DNA of 61,101 bases from the NCBI GenBank assembly GCA_023667845.1, contig JAMPIU010000005.1:1-61101 (forward strand), read 5' to 3'. A program made the position numbers and the translations under genes. Positions 16,096 to 25,798 of this stretch are shown here, in pieces. Numbering within the stretch: position 1 is the first letter of the stretch; every line of letters starts with the position of its first letter. This stretch comes from Dehalobacter sp. Its GTDB lineage: Bacteria; Bacillota; Desulfitobacteriia; Desulfitobacteriales; Syntrophobotulaceae. Under the pieces are notes generated by a model. That model was given only the letters and a program-made list of their open reading frames with translations. It was not told the origin of the DNA and did no database searches.

Positions 16096-18864
16096 ATGCC
16101 CCGAATGCTGATCTTAGACGGTAACAGTCTTATCAATAGAGCTTTCTATGCGCTTCCGCCGCTTACCTCCAACGAAGGTCTTCCGACGAACGCCGTACAC
16201 GGTTTTTTAACCATGCTGTTCAGGCTCCAGAAAGAGCAGAAGCCCGATTATTGGGTCGTAGCTTTTGACAAGACGAAAGCAACGGTCCGCATTGAGCAGT
16301 TTGCAGGCTACAAAGCTCACCGGAAAGAGACACCGGAGACTTTGCGGCCGCAGTTTAATTATCTTAAAGAAATTTTGCGGGTGATGGCCGTTCCGATTCT
16401 GGAACTGGAAGGTTACGAAGCGGATGATATCATAGCGACAGTAAACGATCTGGCGATCGCCCAGCAAATAGAAGTTTTAATCTTTACCGGAGACAGGGAC
16501 GCTCTTCAGCTGATTTCGCCGCATAGCTCTGTGCTGCTGACAATGAAAGGGATTTCGGAAGTTGAGTGTTACAACGAACAACGGCTGGAAGAAAGGTATC
16601 TGCTGAAGCCTGCCCAGATTATCGATCTGAAAGGCCTGATGGGGGACGTTTCGGACAATATCCCCGGGATTCCCGGTGTGGGGGAAAAGACCGCACTAAA
16701 ATTGCTTCACGAATACGGGTCCGTCGAAAATGTGCTGCAGAACAAGGATGAGGTCAAAGGCAATAAATTAAAGGAACTGCTGAATCAATACGCTGATCAG
16801 GCACTCTTAAGCAAAAAGCTCGCAGCAATGATTCATGATGTGCCGGTTACGTTTTCTCTTGACGACTTAAGATGGACGGAGCCGGACAAAGATGCCTGCA
16901 GAAAGATCCTCCATAGCTACAGCTTATATAAAGTCGCATCGCTGTTTGAACAGAGCCTCGCTGCGGTAACGAGTCCTGAGCAATTTGTCGAAAAAAGCAA
17001 GAAGCAAAAAGCATCAGGTAACAAAAATCAGGAAATAAAGACTCACGAGATAGCTGCTTCTAAACCGGATTTAATCAATAACCTATATGGAAATTTGAAA
17101 GATCAGAATAAAGGCGGCATGAAAGATACAGAGATCATTGATACTGTCCAGCAAGAAAAGAACATGGACGGAGAAGGCTGGCTGGAGCTGCTGAATACCT
17201 GGCTTGAGCAGAAACCGGTCCTCGCACTCAGTTATCGTTTTGAGGGCAGGAATATTCATCAGGGGCTCTGGACTGAAATGGGGATCTGTGATGAACATCA
17301 TACGTATTCGCTGAACCGGTATGCTGCTGCTCCAAGTGTGCTGCGTCTCTGGGAAGAAATCCTGGCTGACGACGGTGTCCGCAAAGTGGTTGCAGACAGC
17401 AAGGGGCTATATTCACTGCTTCTGAATGAGAATAAGACATTCGCCGGCGTTGATTTGGATTTAAGCCTGGCCGCTTATTTGTTAAACCCGAACCGGTCCA
17501 ATTACAGCGCTTCCGAATTGCTGGGGGATTATGTGACGGATTTGTTTTCAAATACGCCGGCACGGGAAGCAGCTCTGCTACGGAAACTTGCCGCTTCCTA
17601 TATGGAAAAGCTGGCGGAAGACGATCTTGAAAAGCTCTTGCATGAGGTTGAAGAGCCTTTAAGCCTCATATTGGCCAGGATGGAAAAGACCGGCATTGCA
17701 CTGGACAAGGCGAAACTCCAGGAATATGGTCAGGAACTTGAGGTTAAGATCAGCCGATTGGAAAGTGAGATTTACAATCTGGCCGGTGAAAACTTTAATA
17801 TCAATTCGCCGCAGCAGCTTGGCAGGATTCTATTTGAGAATTTAGGGCTCCCGCCACTCAAAAAAACCAAAACGGGTTATTCAACGGATGCGGAAACGCT
17901 GGAAGAATTGCGGACGGAGCACGCTGTCGTGGAGAAACTACTGGAATACCGGCAGCTGGTTAAACTGAATTCCACCTATGTCAAGGGCCTGCTGGCCCAG
18001 TGCTGTGACGGCAAAATTCATACCACGTTTCAGCAGACGGTTACAGCTACCGGCAGACTTTCCAGTACCGAACCGAATCTGCAAAATATTCCAATCCGTC
18101 TGGAAGAAGGCCGGAGACTTAGGAAGGTTTTCCAGGCAACTCAGGAAGACTGGCTTTTGTTATCCGCAGATTATTCTCAGATTGAATTAAGAATTCTGGC
18201 GCATTATTCGAAAGATCCGATACTTTGTGAGTCCTTCCTGATCGGGGAAGACGTGCACAGACGTACAGCTGCCGAGGTGTTTGACGTAGCGCTGAACGAA
18301 GTCAATTCAGATATGCGGCGCAAGGCCAAAGCGGTTAACTTTGGTTTAATGTATGGTCTGACGGACTTTGGACTGGCCAGGGATCTGGCTATTTCCAGAA
18401 AAGAGGCAAAATACTATATCAGTCAGTATTTTGAAAGATACAGCGGTGTTCACCGTTATCTTGAGGAGGCCGTCGCTGAAGCCAAAGAAAATGGAGAGGT
18501 TCGTACGCTGCTGAACCGGCTGCGGAAAATCCCCGAATTGTCTCATCCAAACAGAATGACGCGGCAGTTTGGCGAACGGATTGCCAAGAATACCCCGATC
18601 CAGGGAACCGCGGCTGATATGATGAAAATTGCGATGATCAAAGTAGCTGAAGCGCTTGAGGGCCTGCAGGCAGAAGTTCTGCTTCAGGTTCACGACGAAC
18701 TGGTAGTCCAGGTCGAACCGTCAGCGCTTCCCAAGGTCGCAGCAATTGTCAAGAAAGAGATGGAGCAGGCTTTCCCGATTTCTGTTCCATTGCTGGTAGA
18801 CTGCAAAGTCGGAAGCAACTGGTATGATATGGTCCCTTATCAGGTGAATGCGCTGTTGTTTTAG
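16096..18864 (+). CDS. polA: DNA polymerase I
   Basis: A 922-residue A-family polymerase. I chose ATG 16096 (MPRMLILDGNSLINRAFYAL) because GAAAGGAG precedes it and it matches the family N-terminus; the frame is open further upstream but without homology. Domains: 5' nuclease (about 1-290), a linker rich in K/N/Q (about 295-355), a 3'-5' exonuclease-like domain (about 360-545) lacking the DxE proofreading motif, and the polymerase domain (about 560-922). Motif A is SADYSQIELRILAHYS, motif B RRKAKAVNFGLMYGLTDFG and motif C QVHDELVVQV. It fills gaps and removes primers. Proofreading is probably absent, as in other Firmicute PolA. It heads the polA-mutM-ytaF-coaE block known from Bacillus. Confidence 0.96.
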   Translation: MPRMLILDGNSLINRAFYALPPLTSNEGLPTNAVHGFLTMLFRLQKEQKPDYWVVAFDKTKATVRIEQFAGYKAHRKETPETLRPQFNYLKEILRVMAVPILELEGYEADDIIATVNDLAIAQQIEVLIFTGDRDALQLISPHSSVLLTMKGISEVECYNEQRLEERYLLKPAQIIDLKGLMGDVSDNIPGIPGVGEKTALKLLHEYGSVENVLQNKDEVKGNKLKELLNQYADQALLSKKLAAMIHDVPVTFSLDDLRWTEPDKDACRKILHSYSLYKVASLFEQSLAAVTSPEQFVEKSKKQKASGNKNQEIKTHEIAASKPDLINNLYGNLKDQNKGGMKDTEIIDTVQQEKNMDGEGWLELLNTWLEQKPVLALSYRFEGRNIHQGLWTEMGICDEHHTYSLNRYAAAPSVLRLWEEILADDGVRKVVADSKGLYSLLLNENKTFAGVDLDLSLAAYLLNPNRSNYSASELLGDYVTDLFSNTPAREAALLRKLAASYMEKLAEDDLEKLLHEVEEPLSLILARMEKTGIALDKAKLQEYGQELEVKISRLESEIYNLAGENFNINSPQQLGRILFENLGLPPLKKTKTGYSTDAETLEELRTEHAVVEKLLEYRQLVKLNSTYVKGLLAQCCDGKIHTTFQQTVTATGRLSSTEPNLQNIPIRLEEGRRLRKVFQATQEDWLLLSADYSQIELRILAHYSKDPILCESFLIGEDVHRRTAAEVFDVALNEVNSDMRRKAKAVNFGLMYGLTDFGLARDLAISRKEAKYYISQYFERYSGVHRYLEEAVAEAKENGEVRTLLNRLRKIPELSHPNRMTRQFGERIAKNTPIQGTAADMMKIAMIKVAEALEGLQAEVLLQVHDELVVQVEPSALPKVAAIVKKEMEQAFPISVPLLVDCKVGSNWYDMVPYQVNALLF

Positions 18865-18876
18865 GAGGTCGATCCG

Positions 18877-19698
18877 ATGCCTGAACTTCCCGAGGTAGAA
18901 AGTATCCGGCTGTCCCTGGCTGCAAGGATTCTGGGAAAGACAATTCAAGATATCGAAGTCCGATGGCCTCCGGCAGCAGTTTCTCTGGCGGATGAGGATT
19001 TCAGCGCTTTGGTCAGGAACCGAACGATTGAAAGCCTTGACAGACGCGGCAAGTATCTGCTCGTGAACCTGAGTCACGGCCTTACGATGATCATTCATTT
19101 CAGGATGACCGGACGTTTGATCTATTATCCTGAGCAGCATGAGCCGGATAAACATACGCATGTCCTGTTTAGGCTCGATCAGGGAGAACTTCATTACTCC
19201 GATATCCGTAAATTCGGCAGAATACAGCTGGTGTCTTTTCAAATGGCCTTTAAGGCTGCCTGTTTGGCTAAACTTGGGCCGGAACCGCTGGACGAGTCAT
19301 TTGCATTTGATCAGCTCGGGATGCGTCTCGCCAGGAAAAAGAGTACGATTAAGGCTGCGCTGCTCGATCAGACCGTCGTAGCCGGTATCGGAAATATTTA
19401 TGCGGACGAGGCCCTGTTCCGCGCAGGTATTTTGCCGGATAGGAATACGGCTTCGTTAAAGGTGTCGGAGATTATGCTGCTTTACGATGCGATCTGTGAG
19501 GTTCTGCAGGAAGGAATCACGGCTGGCGGAACATCATTTCGTGATTATCGTGACGCAGACGGCAAGAAGGGTGCATTTCAGGAAAATCTGATGGTCTACG
19601 GACGCAGCGGTCAGGAGTGCAAATATTGCGGAGGTCAATTGGCTAAAATCAAAGTAGTCGGAAGGACAACGGTGTATTGTCCAAACTGCCAGAGATAG
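18877..19698 (+). CDS. mutM: Formamidopyrimidine-DNA glycosylase
   Basis: A 273-residue Fpg, 12 bases after polA, behind TAGGAGG. The N-terminal PELPEVE contains the catalytic proline and glutamate. RRGKYLLVNL includes the conserved lysine. The helix-two-turn-helix region has GIGNIYADEALFRAGI, and the C-terminal zinc finger reads CKYCG...TVYCPNCQ. It excises 8-oxoguanine and formamidopyrimidine and nicks the strand. All catalytic residues are present. Confidence 0.97.
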   Translation: MPELPEVESIRLSLAARILGKTIQDIEVRWPPAAVSLADEDFSALVRNRTIESLDRRGKYLLVNLSHGLTMIIHFRMTGRLIYYPEQHEPDKHTHVLFRLDQGELHYSDIRKFGRIQLVSFQMAFKAACLAKLGPEPLDESFAFDQLGMRLARKKSTIKAALLDQTVVAGIGNIYADEALFRAGILPDRNTASLKVSEIMLLYDAICEVLQEGITAGGTSFRDYRDADGKKGAFQENLMVYGRSGQECKYCGGQLAKIKVVGRTTVYCPNCQR

Positions 19699-19771
19699 AT
19701 GAAATTTGTTTTGAAGAAACATAACTTTTAATGCAGGAAGATAGAATCCAGGAGGAGTATTTCACAGAAGG

Positions 19772-21646
19772 ATGAGCATACTTTATTGCAATGGACTTGA
19801 AATTGAAGTAGCAGGGAGCACCCTGCTGGATCATATAACGCTGCGTTTGGAAAAGGGTCAAAAAGCCGGCCTGGTCGGAGCCAATGGGGCAGGTAAAACA
19901 ACACTGATCAGGGCTGTCATGGGGGAAATTGCTCATGAAAACGGAGATATCAACTGGCAGGGTACTGTCGGCTATCTGCCGCAGACAGCGGCAGCCACAG
20001 CAGAACACGGTACAGTATTTGAACAAATGCTGACGGAACGCCGGGATATTCTTGATCTGCGGGACAGCCTCAGATCCTTGGAAAATAAAATGGCGGAACA
20101 GGCCGACGAGAAAACGCTCGAAAGGTACAGTCTGCTTACGGAACAATATGAAAGGGCGGGTGGTTATGCGCTCGAAGCCAGGATCCGCAAGATCCTGACC
20201 GGACTCGGGATGGACCGGCATCAGACGACTGAAGCTAATCATTTAAGCGGTGGTCAGAAAACTCGTCTGGCGCTTGGCAAGCTTCTGCTGCGTGATCCGG
20301 ACGTGCTGATTCTTGACGAGCCTACGAACCATCTCGATATTGAGGCACTGGAATGGCTCGAAAATTACCTGGGAGATTATGCTGGAGCTGTGCTTGTCGT
20401 TTCCCATGACAGGTACTTCCTGGATAGGGTCGTGGACAGCATCTTCCTGATTGAGGATGGGTTCCTGAAAGCTTACAACGGCAATTATTCGGAATTTGAA
20501 CTGCAGCGGAATATTGAAAAAATATCGCTGACCAGAGAAGCGGAACGGATCAATAAAAAAATTGTGGACCTGGAGGAGTATATCCGGCGTCATGGCGCCG
20601 GAATCAAAGCTAAACAAGCCCGGGGCAGGGAATCCATGCTGAAAAGAATTACGCCGGTGAATGCGCCGAAAGAGTCGAAAAAACTCAGCATAAGCCTCCA
20701 GGCCAAAACCCGCTCAGGTGACCGGGTTCTCGAGATAGACGATCTGGCCGTTAAGTACGGGCAGAAGACCATATTCGAACATGTAGGTTTGGAATTGCGC
20801 CGGGGTGATAAGATTGCCCTGCTCGGCAGAAACGGGATTGGAAAGACGACGCTGTTGAGAGCTGTTACAGGACAAATTCCGTATAACGGTACGATCCGGA
20901 CCGGGGCGAATGTCTCCGTCAGCTACTATTCCCAGGAGCATGAGAATATTGGATTAAGGGAAATTGTCATGGACGAAATCCGTTATTCTTCAACGCTTGA
21001 CGATCCGGAAATACGCAATGTTTTAGCCCGTTTTGGCTTCCGGGGAGAGGATGTATTTAAACCTGTTGCTGGTTTAAGCGGGGGAGAGAAAAGCAGGCTG
21101 GCACTTTGCAAGCTTTTTCTGAATCAGGGAAACCTGCTTTTGCTTGATGAGCCGACCAACCATCTCGATATGGAGACGAGAGAAGTCCTGGAGGAAGTGT
21201 TGCAGGATTACAACGGGACAATTTTGACCGTATCCCATGACCGGTACTTTCTGAACCGAATCGTGAATAAGATTGCTTTGCTTACAGTGAATGGTCTGAA
21301 GGTATTTGAGGGAGACTACACGGCCTATCGTGAGATGAGCGAGAAGAGTGAAAATGAAGAAACGGAATCTGTTCAAGCCACTGAAGATCAGACCTGTAAA
21401 AATGAAGAGGCTCAAAAAGCCAGAGATTACAGGGAAGAGTCCAAGAATACCAAACGGATAGAAAAAAAGATCAAGCAAATCGAGGAAAAAATTGCGGATA
21501 CAGAATTATTGCTTCAAGAAATTGAGGATAAGCTCGATGCCGCAGCCAGTGATTATGAACTGACATTGTCACTTCACCAGTCGTATGAGAAAGTGCAGGC
21601 AGAGCTCAATCATCTGATGGAGGAGTGGCTGGCTTACCAGGATTAG
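19772..21646 (+). CDS. ABC-F family ATPase (ribosome-associated)
   Basis: A 624-residue protein with two fused ATP-binding domains and no membrane segment. Walker A motifs are GANGAGKT (about residues 36-43) and GRNGIGKT (about 350-357). The signatures LSGGQKTRLALGKLLL and LSGGEKSRLALCKLFL, each followed by LLLDEPTNHLD-type Walker B, are intact. The inter-domain linker (about 240-310) is Lys/Glu/Arg-rich, the P-site tRNA interaction motif of the family. A charged coiled coil forms the last 90 residues, as in Uup/YdiF-like members. It probably modulates the ribosome in translation. Resistance function cannot be excluded, but the housekeeping context argues for a YdiF-like role. Confidence 0.9.
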   Translation: MSILYCNGLEIEVAGSTLLDHITLRLEKGQKAGLVGANGAGKTTLIRAVMGEIAHENGDINWQGTVGYLPQTAAATAEHGTVFEQMLTERRDILDLRDSLRSLENKMAEQADEKTLERYSLLTEQYERAGGYALEARIRKILTGLGMDRHQTTEANHLSGGQKTRLALGKLLLRDPDVLILDEPTNHLDIEALEWLENYLGDYAGAVLVVSHDRYFLDRVVDSIFLIEDGFLKAYNGNYSEFELQRNIEKISLTREAERINKKIVDLEEYIRRHGAGIKAKQARGRESMLKRITPVNAPKESKKLSISLQAKTRSGDRVLEIDDLAVKYGQKTIFEHVGLELRRGDKIALLGRNGIGKTTLLRAVTGQIPYNGTIRTGANVSVSYYSQEHENIGLREIVMDEIRYSSTLDDPEIRNVLARFGFRGEDVFKPVAGLSGGEKSRLALCKLFLNQGNLLLLDEPTNHLDMETREVLEEVLQDYNGTILTVSHDRYFLNRIVNKIALLTVNGLKVFEGDYTAYREMSEKSENEETESVQATEDQTCKNEEAQKARDYREESKNTKRIEKKIKQIEEKIADTELLLQEIEDKLDAAASDYELTLSLHQSYEKVQAELNHLMEEWLAYQD

Positions 21647-21754
21647 TACGGGAAACCCGACAGATCGACGACCACAGATGAGCCGGCGCGGCACACCAAA
21701 ACGAGGTTACAGCCATATATTATCCCGAAGGAAATACTTAAGGGGTAAAAGAAT

Positions 21755-22417
21755 ATGGGAATGGCAATGATCCTTGCTTTGGCTTTGAGTCTTGACGGTT
21801 TTGGGGTAGGGATGGCCTACGGTCTGAAGAGGATTCGGATACCGCTCAGTTCCATGATGATTATTGGTTTTTGTACGGCACTCGCCATGACAGTCTCGAT
21901 GTACTGCGGACATCTGATCACGTCTCAGCTTACGGTGATCCATCCAGGTATTCTGGGAGCAGTCGTTCTTATTGCAATCGGCTTGTATCAATTGATTCAA
22001 ACTTTGAGAAACAGAGCGGAACTGCCTGAAGCTGTCCCGGTAATGGTAGCTTCAGTCGGGCAGAGAGATGACAATCCGTATCGTACTTTGTTCAGTATTA
22101 ATTTGAATTTCTTCGGTCTGGTCATTCAGGTTTTGCAGACCCCGGATGCGGCAGACATTGACGGCTCCGGAGTCATTACGCTGAATGAAAGTCTGCTTCT
22201 CGGCGTGGCATTGTCCCTGGATGCATTTGCTTCGGGTGTAGCCGCTGCGCTGACAGGAATTTTCTGGTATGTCATCGGGATGGTGACGCTGATGCAGGTT
22301 CTGATGATCTTTACCGGTCAGGTATTGACAGGCAGGCTTCCGGCGGGCGTGCTGGCGAGAGTCAGGTATCTGCCGGGGATCGTCCTGATACTCATCGGAT
22401 CATTAAAAATAATTTGA
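21755..22417 (+). CDS. ytaF: YtaF-like sporulation membrane protein (MntP fold)
   Basis: A 220-residue polytopic protein with about six membrane segments and the paired ALSLDGFGVGMAYG (residues about 8-21) and ALSLDAFASGVAAAL (about 151-165) repeats characteristic of the MntP/YtaF family, each with the conserved aspartate. In Bacillus ytaF lies between mutM and coaE, as here, which supports this name over the manganese exporter MntP. Its function is not well defined; it is tied to sporulation. The coaE gene begins 8 bases after the stop. Confidence 0.88.
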   Translation: MGMAMILALALSLDGFGVGMAYGLKRIRIPLSSMMIIGFCTALAMTVSMYCGHLITSQLTVIHPGILGAVVLIAIGLYQLIQTLRNRAELPEAVPVMVASVGQRDDNPYRTLFSINLNFFGLVIQVLQTPDAADIDGSGVITLNESLLLGVALSLDAFASGVAAALTGIFWYVIGMVTLMQVLMIFTGQVLTGRLPAGVLARVRYLPGIVLILIGSLKII

Positions 22418-22425
22418 GGTTAAAC

Positions 22426-23010
22426 ATGATCAAAATTGGACTTACAGGAGGAATAGCAAGCGGCAAGACGCGTGTTGCCAGCTGGTTTGCGCAGAAGGGC
22501 ATCCCGGTTTTTAACGCGGATGACGCAGTTCATAGGTTGTATGACGGGCCGTTAATCCCTTTGATTGGCAAAGAGTTTGGATCTGAATGCGTCCGAGATG
22601 GGAAGATTGACCGGGCGGAGCTAGGCAAAATCATATTTGCCGATCCTGAGGCCAAGCAAAGGCTTGAGGAACTTGTTCATCCTTTGATCCGCCAGCAGAT
22701 GCAGGATCAATGCCTGAAGGCAGAAATCCAAAGTGAAAAGCTGATTATCCTGGATATTCCGCTGCTTCTGGAAACGGGATGGGGGAAATTTGTCGACGAG
22801 GTTTGGGTCGTTTATGTCCCTGCTGAAATACAAATCACCAGGCTGATGGAACGAAGTGGCTTGACTAGGGAAGAGGCAGAGCGGCGGCTTGCTGCGCAAA
22901 TGCCGCTGGAGGACAAAAAAGGGAAAGCCGACCGGGTTATCGATAATTCCAGGAACTGGGGAGAAACTGAAAAACAACTTGAAACGATCTGGAAAGAACT
23001 GTTCTCCTGA
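22426..23010 (+). CDS. coaE: Dephospho-CoA kinase
   Basis: A 194-residue P-loop kinase. ATG 22426 (MIKIGLTGGIASGKT) is chosen over TTG 22414, since TGAGGT at 22415-22420 fits as its ribosome site and the P-loop then sits at residues 6-14. HPLIRQQ and DIPLLLETGW are the substrate-binding region. It phosphorylates the 3'-hydroxyl of dephospho-CoA, the last step of CoA synthesis. Confidence 0.96.
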   Translation: MIKIGLTGGIASGKTRVASWFAQKGIPVFNADDAVHRLYDGPLIPLIGKEFGSECVRDGKIDRAELGKIIFADPEAKQRLEELVHPLIRQQMQDQCLKAEIQSEKLIILDIPLLLETGWGKFVDEVWVVYVPAEIQITRLMERSGLTREEAERRLAAQMPLEDKKGKADRVIDNSRNWGETEKQLETIWKELFS

Positions 23011-23176
23011 AATCTCCACTCCATAGATTTCTCAGGCAAGGTTTCATCAAGCAAGGTCTCGGCTTGCATTGAATCAGCTTTGTCGTATATAATGTTTCAG
23101 AATTAAATCATATCTTTGCTCAGATCAACATACTGATAATCAAAAGGTTAGAATATTGAAATAGGATGGGTGCATT

Positions 23177-23758
23177 TTGTTTATCGCAAAGAAGAAAATT
23201 GTTAAGACCATAACAATTATTTTTTTATTATTTATGATCCTGGCTGTATACCAGTCAAACTTTGTCGGCAGAATGATGTATCCTTTTCCATACAAACAGA
23301 CCGTTGAGAAATATGCCGCCCAGTATGGTACGGATCCTTTGCTGGTGATTGCTGTAATCAGGGAGGAGAGCAGGTTCATCACCAAATCGAAATCATCCAA
23401 AGGGGCGGTCGGATTGATGCAGCTGATGCCAGCGACAGCTAAAGAGGTAGCTGTCTGGCTGAAAGAGGATTACGCGAAGGCTGATTTACTTGATCCGGAA
23501 ACCAATATTCGTTACGGCACCTGGTATCTTGCTTCTTTGAGCAAAGAGTTTTCCGGCAATACAGTTCTTACCCTGGCGGCTTATAACGCCGGGATCGGCA
23601 GGGTGCAAAGCTGGCTGGATGATTGGCCGAAGGATCCGAATGCGTACCGTATTGAGGAAATTCCAATTACAGAGACCAGGGAATATGTCGAGAAAGTTTA
23701 CAAAAGTTATGAAAAATACTTGGCCCTTTATGCTACTCAACATTCTGGAGGGCATTAG
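23177..23758 (+). CDS. Membrane-anchored lytic transglycosylase (SLT domain)
   Basis: A 193-residue protein (TTG 23177) with an N-terminal membrane anchor (about residues 9-26, VKTITIIFLLFMILAVYQ). A goose-type/SLT catalytic domain follows: the catalytic glutamate is in IREESRFITKSKSSKGAVGLMQLMP (abridged) and AAYNAGIGRVQSWL is the conserved C-terminal motif. It cleaves peptidoglycan glycan strands at the outer face of the membrane. It follows coaE as does the YjbJ/MltE-like gene in other Clostridia. Confidence 0.93.
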   Translation: MFIAKKKIVKTITIIFLLFMILAVYQSNFVGRMMYPFPYKQTVEKYAAQYGTDPLLVIAVIREESRFITKSKSSKGAVGLMQLMPATAKEVAVWLKEDYAKADLLDPETNIRYGTWYLASLSKEFSGNTVLTLAAYNAGIGRVQSWLDDWPKDPNAYRIEEIPITETREYVEKVYKSYEKYLALYATQHSGGH

Positions 23759-23882
23759 GGTGCATGGTGGAAACCATAGTTATCGGTCCCCCGTTACGTC
23801 CCCAGTTCGACTCCTCGGTTCAATCGGGGACTGCGTTTACGCTCTATTATCTTTCATGATGTTTATCGATATACGGATAATT

Positions 23883-23927
23883 AAAACGCTGATAGTTGTA
23901 TCGAAGTGATAAGACTGCCAGCGTTTA
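23883..23927 (-). terminator. Decayed copy of the MFS terminator
   Basis: AAAACGCTGATAG / CTGCCAGCGTTT repeats the hairpin at 30853-30896 with one arm change that weakens pairing. It stands downstream of the MFS pseudogene on the minus strand. Confidence 0.5.
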
Positions 23928-24041
23928 TTGCATAGATCCTCTGTGAAACTCATTCAAGCAATTCCACGGATTTTTTAGGACCTTTTTTAAAACTAATTCT
24001 TGACATAGGAAGCACTTTAACTACCGTAGAATAGCAAATTA

Positions 24042-24402
24042 TTATTTCTCGAACTTGATCATGGGCTTGAAGACAAAGAATATGCCACAAATGACCATAA
24101 AGATTGCGTAGAGCAGGATAGGGAAGTTTGCCGAAAACGGTGCAAAGAGCGATGCCAAAGTAATTCGTGAAGAACATGGCCAAATTGTTACCTAAGATCA
24201 TAAAACCGTTGGCCATAGGCATTTTGCTGGTGGGCGCCGTTATGCTGACCCCCAGCTACATTTAGGACATGATCGCGCCCCGCCAAGTCCCGCAATAAAA
24301 GACGCGGCTTCCATTATTAACACGGTCTCAGGCATGATCAGGCCAAAGATGAAGGGAATTATGGCGATCAGGTGGACCAGCCACAAATATTTAATACCTA
24401 TA
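24042..24402 (-). pseudogene. Pseudogene of the MFS transporter (copy of the 31012-32196 gene)
   Basis: The C-terminal coding end is nearly identical to the intact gene at 31012-32196, but 14 bases are missing (after GGGAAG at 24121-24126), breaking the frame. One base is lost near 24272. About 330 bases are missing at CACGGTCT/CAGGCATG (near 24330). The N-terminal part is absent after AATACCTAT at 24393-24401. A 90-codon open stretch inside is only the surviving C-terminal piece. No product is expected. Confidence 0.8.
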
Positions 24403-24429
24403 AGATCAACTGGATGGTTTTACATTTTG

Positions 24430-24590
24430 GGTTGATTGTAACATTATTTGATTATTGAGGAAAATGTAAATTGCACCGCAATTTTATGCCATATAAAATT
24501 AAATTGTAAACAGGTTCACGGCTTGAATGACCTGTCCAGCTAAGATCAGCAATCAGGATTACCGAGACGTATAAAACGTGTCAACAAATT
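24430..24590 (+). repeat. Decayed copy of the OYE-gene promoter region and start
   Basis: TTATTTGATTAT, ATGTAAATTGC and ATATAAAAT blocks occur in the same order and spacing as at 34343-34400. GAGACGTATAA matches 34481-34491, and TATAAAACGTGTCAACAAAT matches the ribosome-site/start region of the OYE gene at 34680-34699. The two matched parts are joined at a shared GTATAA, so about 190 bases present at 34.5-34.7 kb were lost here. Confidence 0.75.
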
Positions 24591-24687
24591 TATTGGGTTT
24601 GTTGCTATTCCTATCATACCATTTTTGGCGGTTTTCTTGCTGTTTAAGCCTCTCTCCTATAGGTTTATTCCTTTAAATAAAGGATGA
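24589..24687 (+). pseudogene. C-terminal fragment of a membrane transporter
   Basis: Read from 24589, the frame gives FIGFVAIPIIPFLAVFLLFK and then PLSYRFIPLNKG before TGA. This is one hydrophobic helix with a KPL tail, typical of the last helix of a major-facilitator protein. It has no start of its own and is joined to the copied OYE start in another frame. Confidence 0.5.
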
Positions 24688-24737
24688 TGGGAAAGTTGAA
24701 TGATTTATGATGATTTATTTAAAAGAGGGAGGATTTT

Positions 24738-25574
24738 ATGAATATTAATCCACAAAATGACGATGAACTTCTGGAATACTATGCGTTTGTGCTGTCAAAT
24801 CTTAAAGATATGGTTGATGAAGACTTACAGGTCATCGTGACAAACACAAAAACTGGTCTTTATTACTTCCCCGGGAACAAAATGTCGACTGATGCCAATT
24901 TAATCGTCGGTGTAGAAAATGCACACGAATATAAAGCGATGCAGTCTGGAAAAATATTAAAGTATACGGTAGGCAAAGAACTTTTTGGTTTCCCTTTTAC
25001 GGGCATCGAATTTCCGATTAGAAATTTGAAGGGGGAAATCATTGGTTGTGTTGGTATCGGAAAAAGCTTAGAAACAGATTACAAGATTGAAGAAATATCC
25101 AATGGCCTGGCGGCAACCCTTGAACAGGTCAATGCAGGGGTTGAGGAGGTCGCTTCAGGATCCCAGGGACTTTCAGATAAGATTAACTATGTAATTTCAT
25201 CAGCAAATGAAGCCCAAAACCGAATTCAGGAAATTAATAAAGTCATTGGCGCTATCACAGATATTGCTTCCCATTCGAATCTATTGGGACTAAATGCGGC
25301 CATCGAAGCGGCCCGGGCTGGCGAGCAAGGCAGGGGGTTTGCGGTCGTCGCTGATGAAATGCGGAAGCTAGCTGTGCAAAGCAAAGATTCGGCCAAAATG
25401 GTGACGGATATTCTAAATGGAATGAAGCAATCGATCGAATCGATAATCAATGAAATCAATCAAGTCGGCAATATCGCTGAAAATCAGGCGGCTGCCACAG
25501 AAGAGATTACGTCTTCGATCATGGAAGTCAGCCAAACATCACAGTCATTGTTAAGCTTAACTAAGATTTATTAG
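24738..25574 (+). CDS. Soluble methyl-accepting chemotaxis protein
   Basis: ATG 24738 follows GAGGGAGGA. The 278-residue protein has no membrane segment. Residues about 1-118 form a small sensor domain ([31 protein letters not shown]). The rest is a short chemoreceptor signalling hairpin with the conserved tip region [20 protein letters not shown] (residues 183-202) and [12 protein letters not shown]. The Cys in GCVG could be a ligand site. It should signal to CheA/CheW from the cytoplasm. It is one of the short soluble receptors common in Desulfitobacterium-like genomes; it ends only about 55 residues after the tip, which is on the short side. Confidence 0.88.
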   Translation: MNINPQNDDELLEYYAFVLSNLKDMVDEDLQVIVTNTKTGLYYFPGNKMSTDANLIVGVENAHEYKAMQSGKILKYTVGKELFGFPFTGIEFPIRNLKGEIIGCVGIGKSLETDYKIEEISNGLAATLEQVNAGVEEVASGSQGLSDKINYVISSANEAQNRIQEINKVIGAITDIASHSNLLGLNAAIEAARAGEQGRGFAVVADEMRKLAVQSKDSAKMVTDILNGMKQSIESIINEINQVGNIAENQAAATEEITSSIMEVSQTSQSLLSLTKIY

Positions 25575-25682
25575 GAAACAAGGTGAGAACCACAGCAATT
25601 GCTTTTTATTTAAGAAATAACTTTTTCCCAGTTGGCTCCCGAAAAGCCCTCATCAGCCATGAGAAAAAATGGATAGAAATAT

Positions 25683-25705
25683 CATGTGAATCTGCGTTTC
25701 ACATG
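25683..25705. repeat. Short inverted repeat upstream of gerA
   Basis: CATGTGAA (25683-25690) and TTCACATG (25698-25705) are perfect 8-bp arms with a 7-base spacer, about 95 bases before the gerA start. It could be an operator or a weak terminator of the chemoreceptor transcript. The rest of the 224-base spacer shows nothing clear. Confidence 0.4.
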
Positions 25706-25798
25706 TCTCCTGTAATCGCATTATGATACGATCAATAATAAATTGAAATTTGGGTTATTCTAAATATAAGAATTCTGCTTTATTGAGGAATAAAAGCG

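Larger units (their letters stand above)
23759..24737. other. Gene-poor scar region of decayed duplicated sequence
   Basis: About 1 kb with no intact gene. From about 23850 to 24400 it matches, with small deletions, the 3' flank and pieces of the MFS gene now intact at 30.8-31.7 kb. From about 24430 to 24590 it matches the upstream region and start codon of the OYE gene at 34.3-34.7 kb. A membrane-protein tail follows. Sub-parts are listed separately. A GC-rich imperfect inverted repeat lies near 23798-23832. Confidence 0.7.

Noticed and set aside
23795-23832. A tRNA-like T-arm (GTTCGACTCC) near 23.8 kb
   Set aside because: No acceptor, D or anticodon stems can be formed around it.
23950-24222. 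A 90-codon minus-strand ORF that looks like a transporter fragment
   Set aside because: It is the surviving C-terminal piece of the broken MFS copy, frameshifted by a 14-base loss; there is no start region or N-terminal helices.
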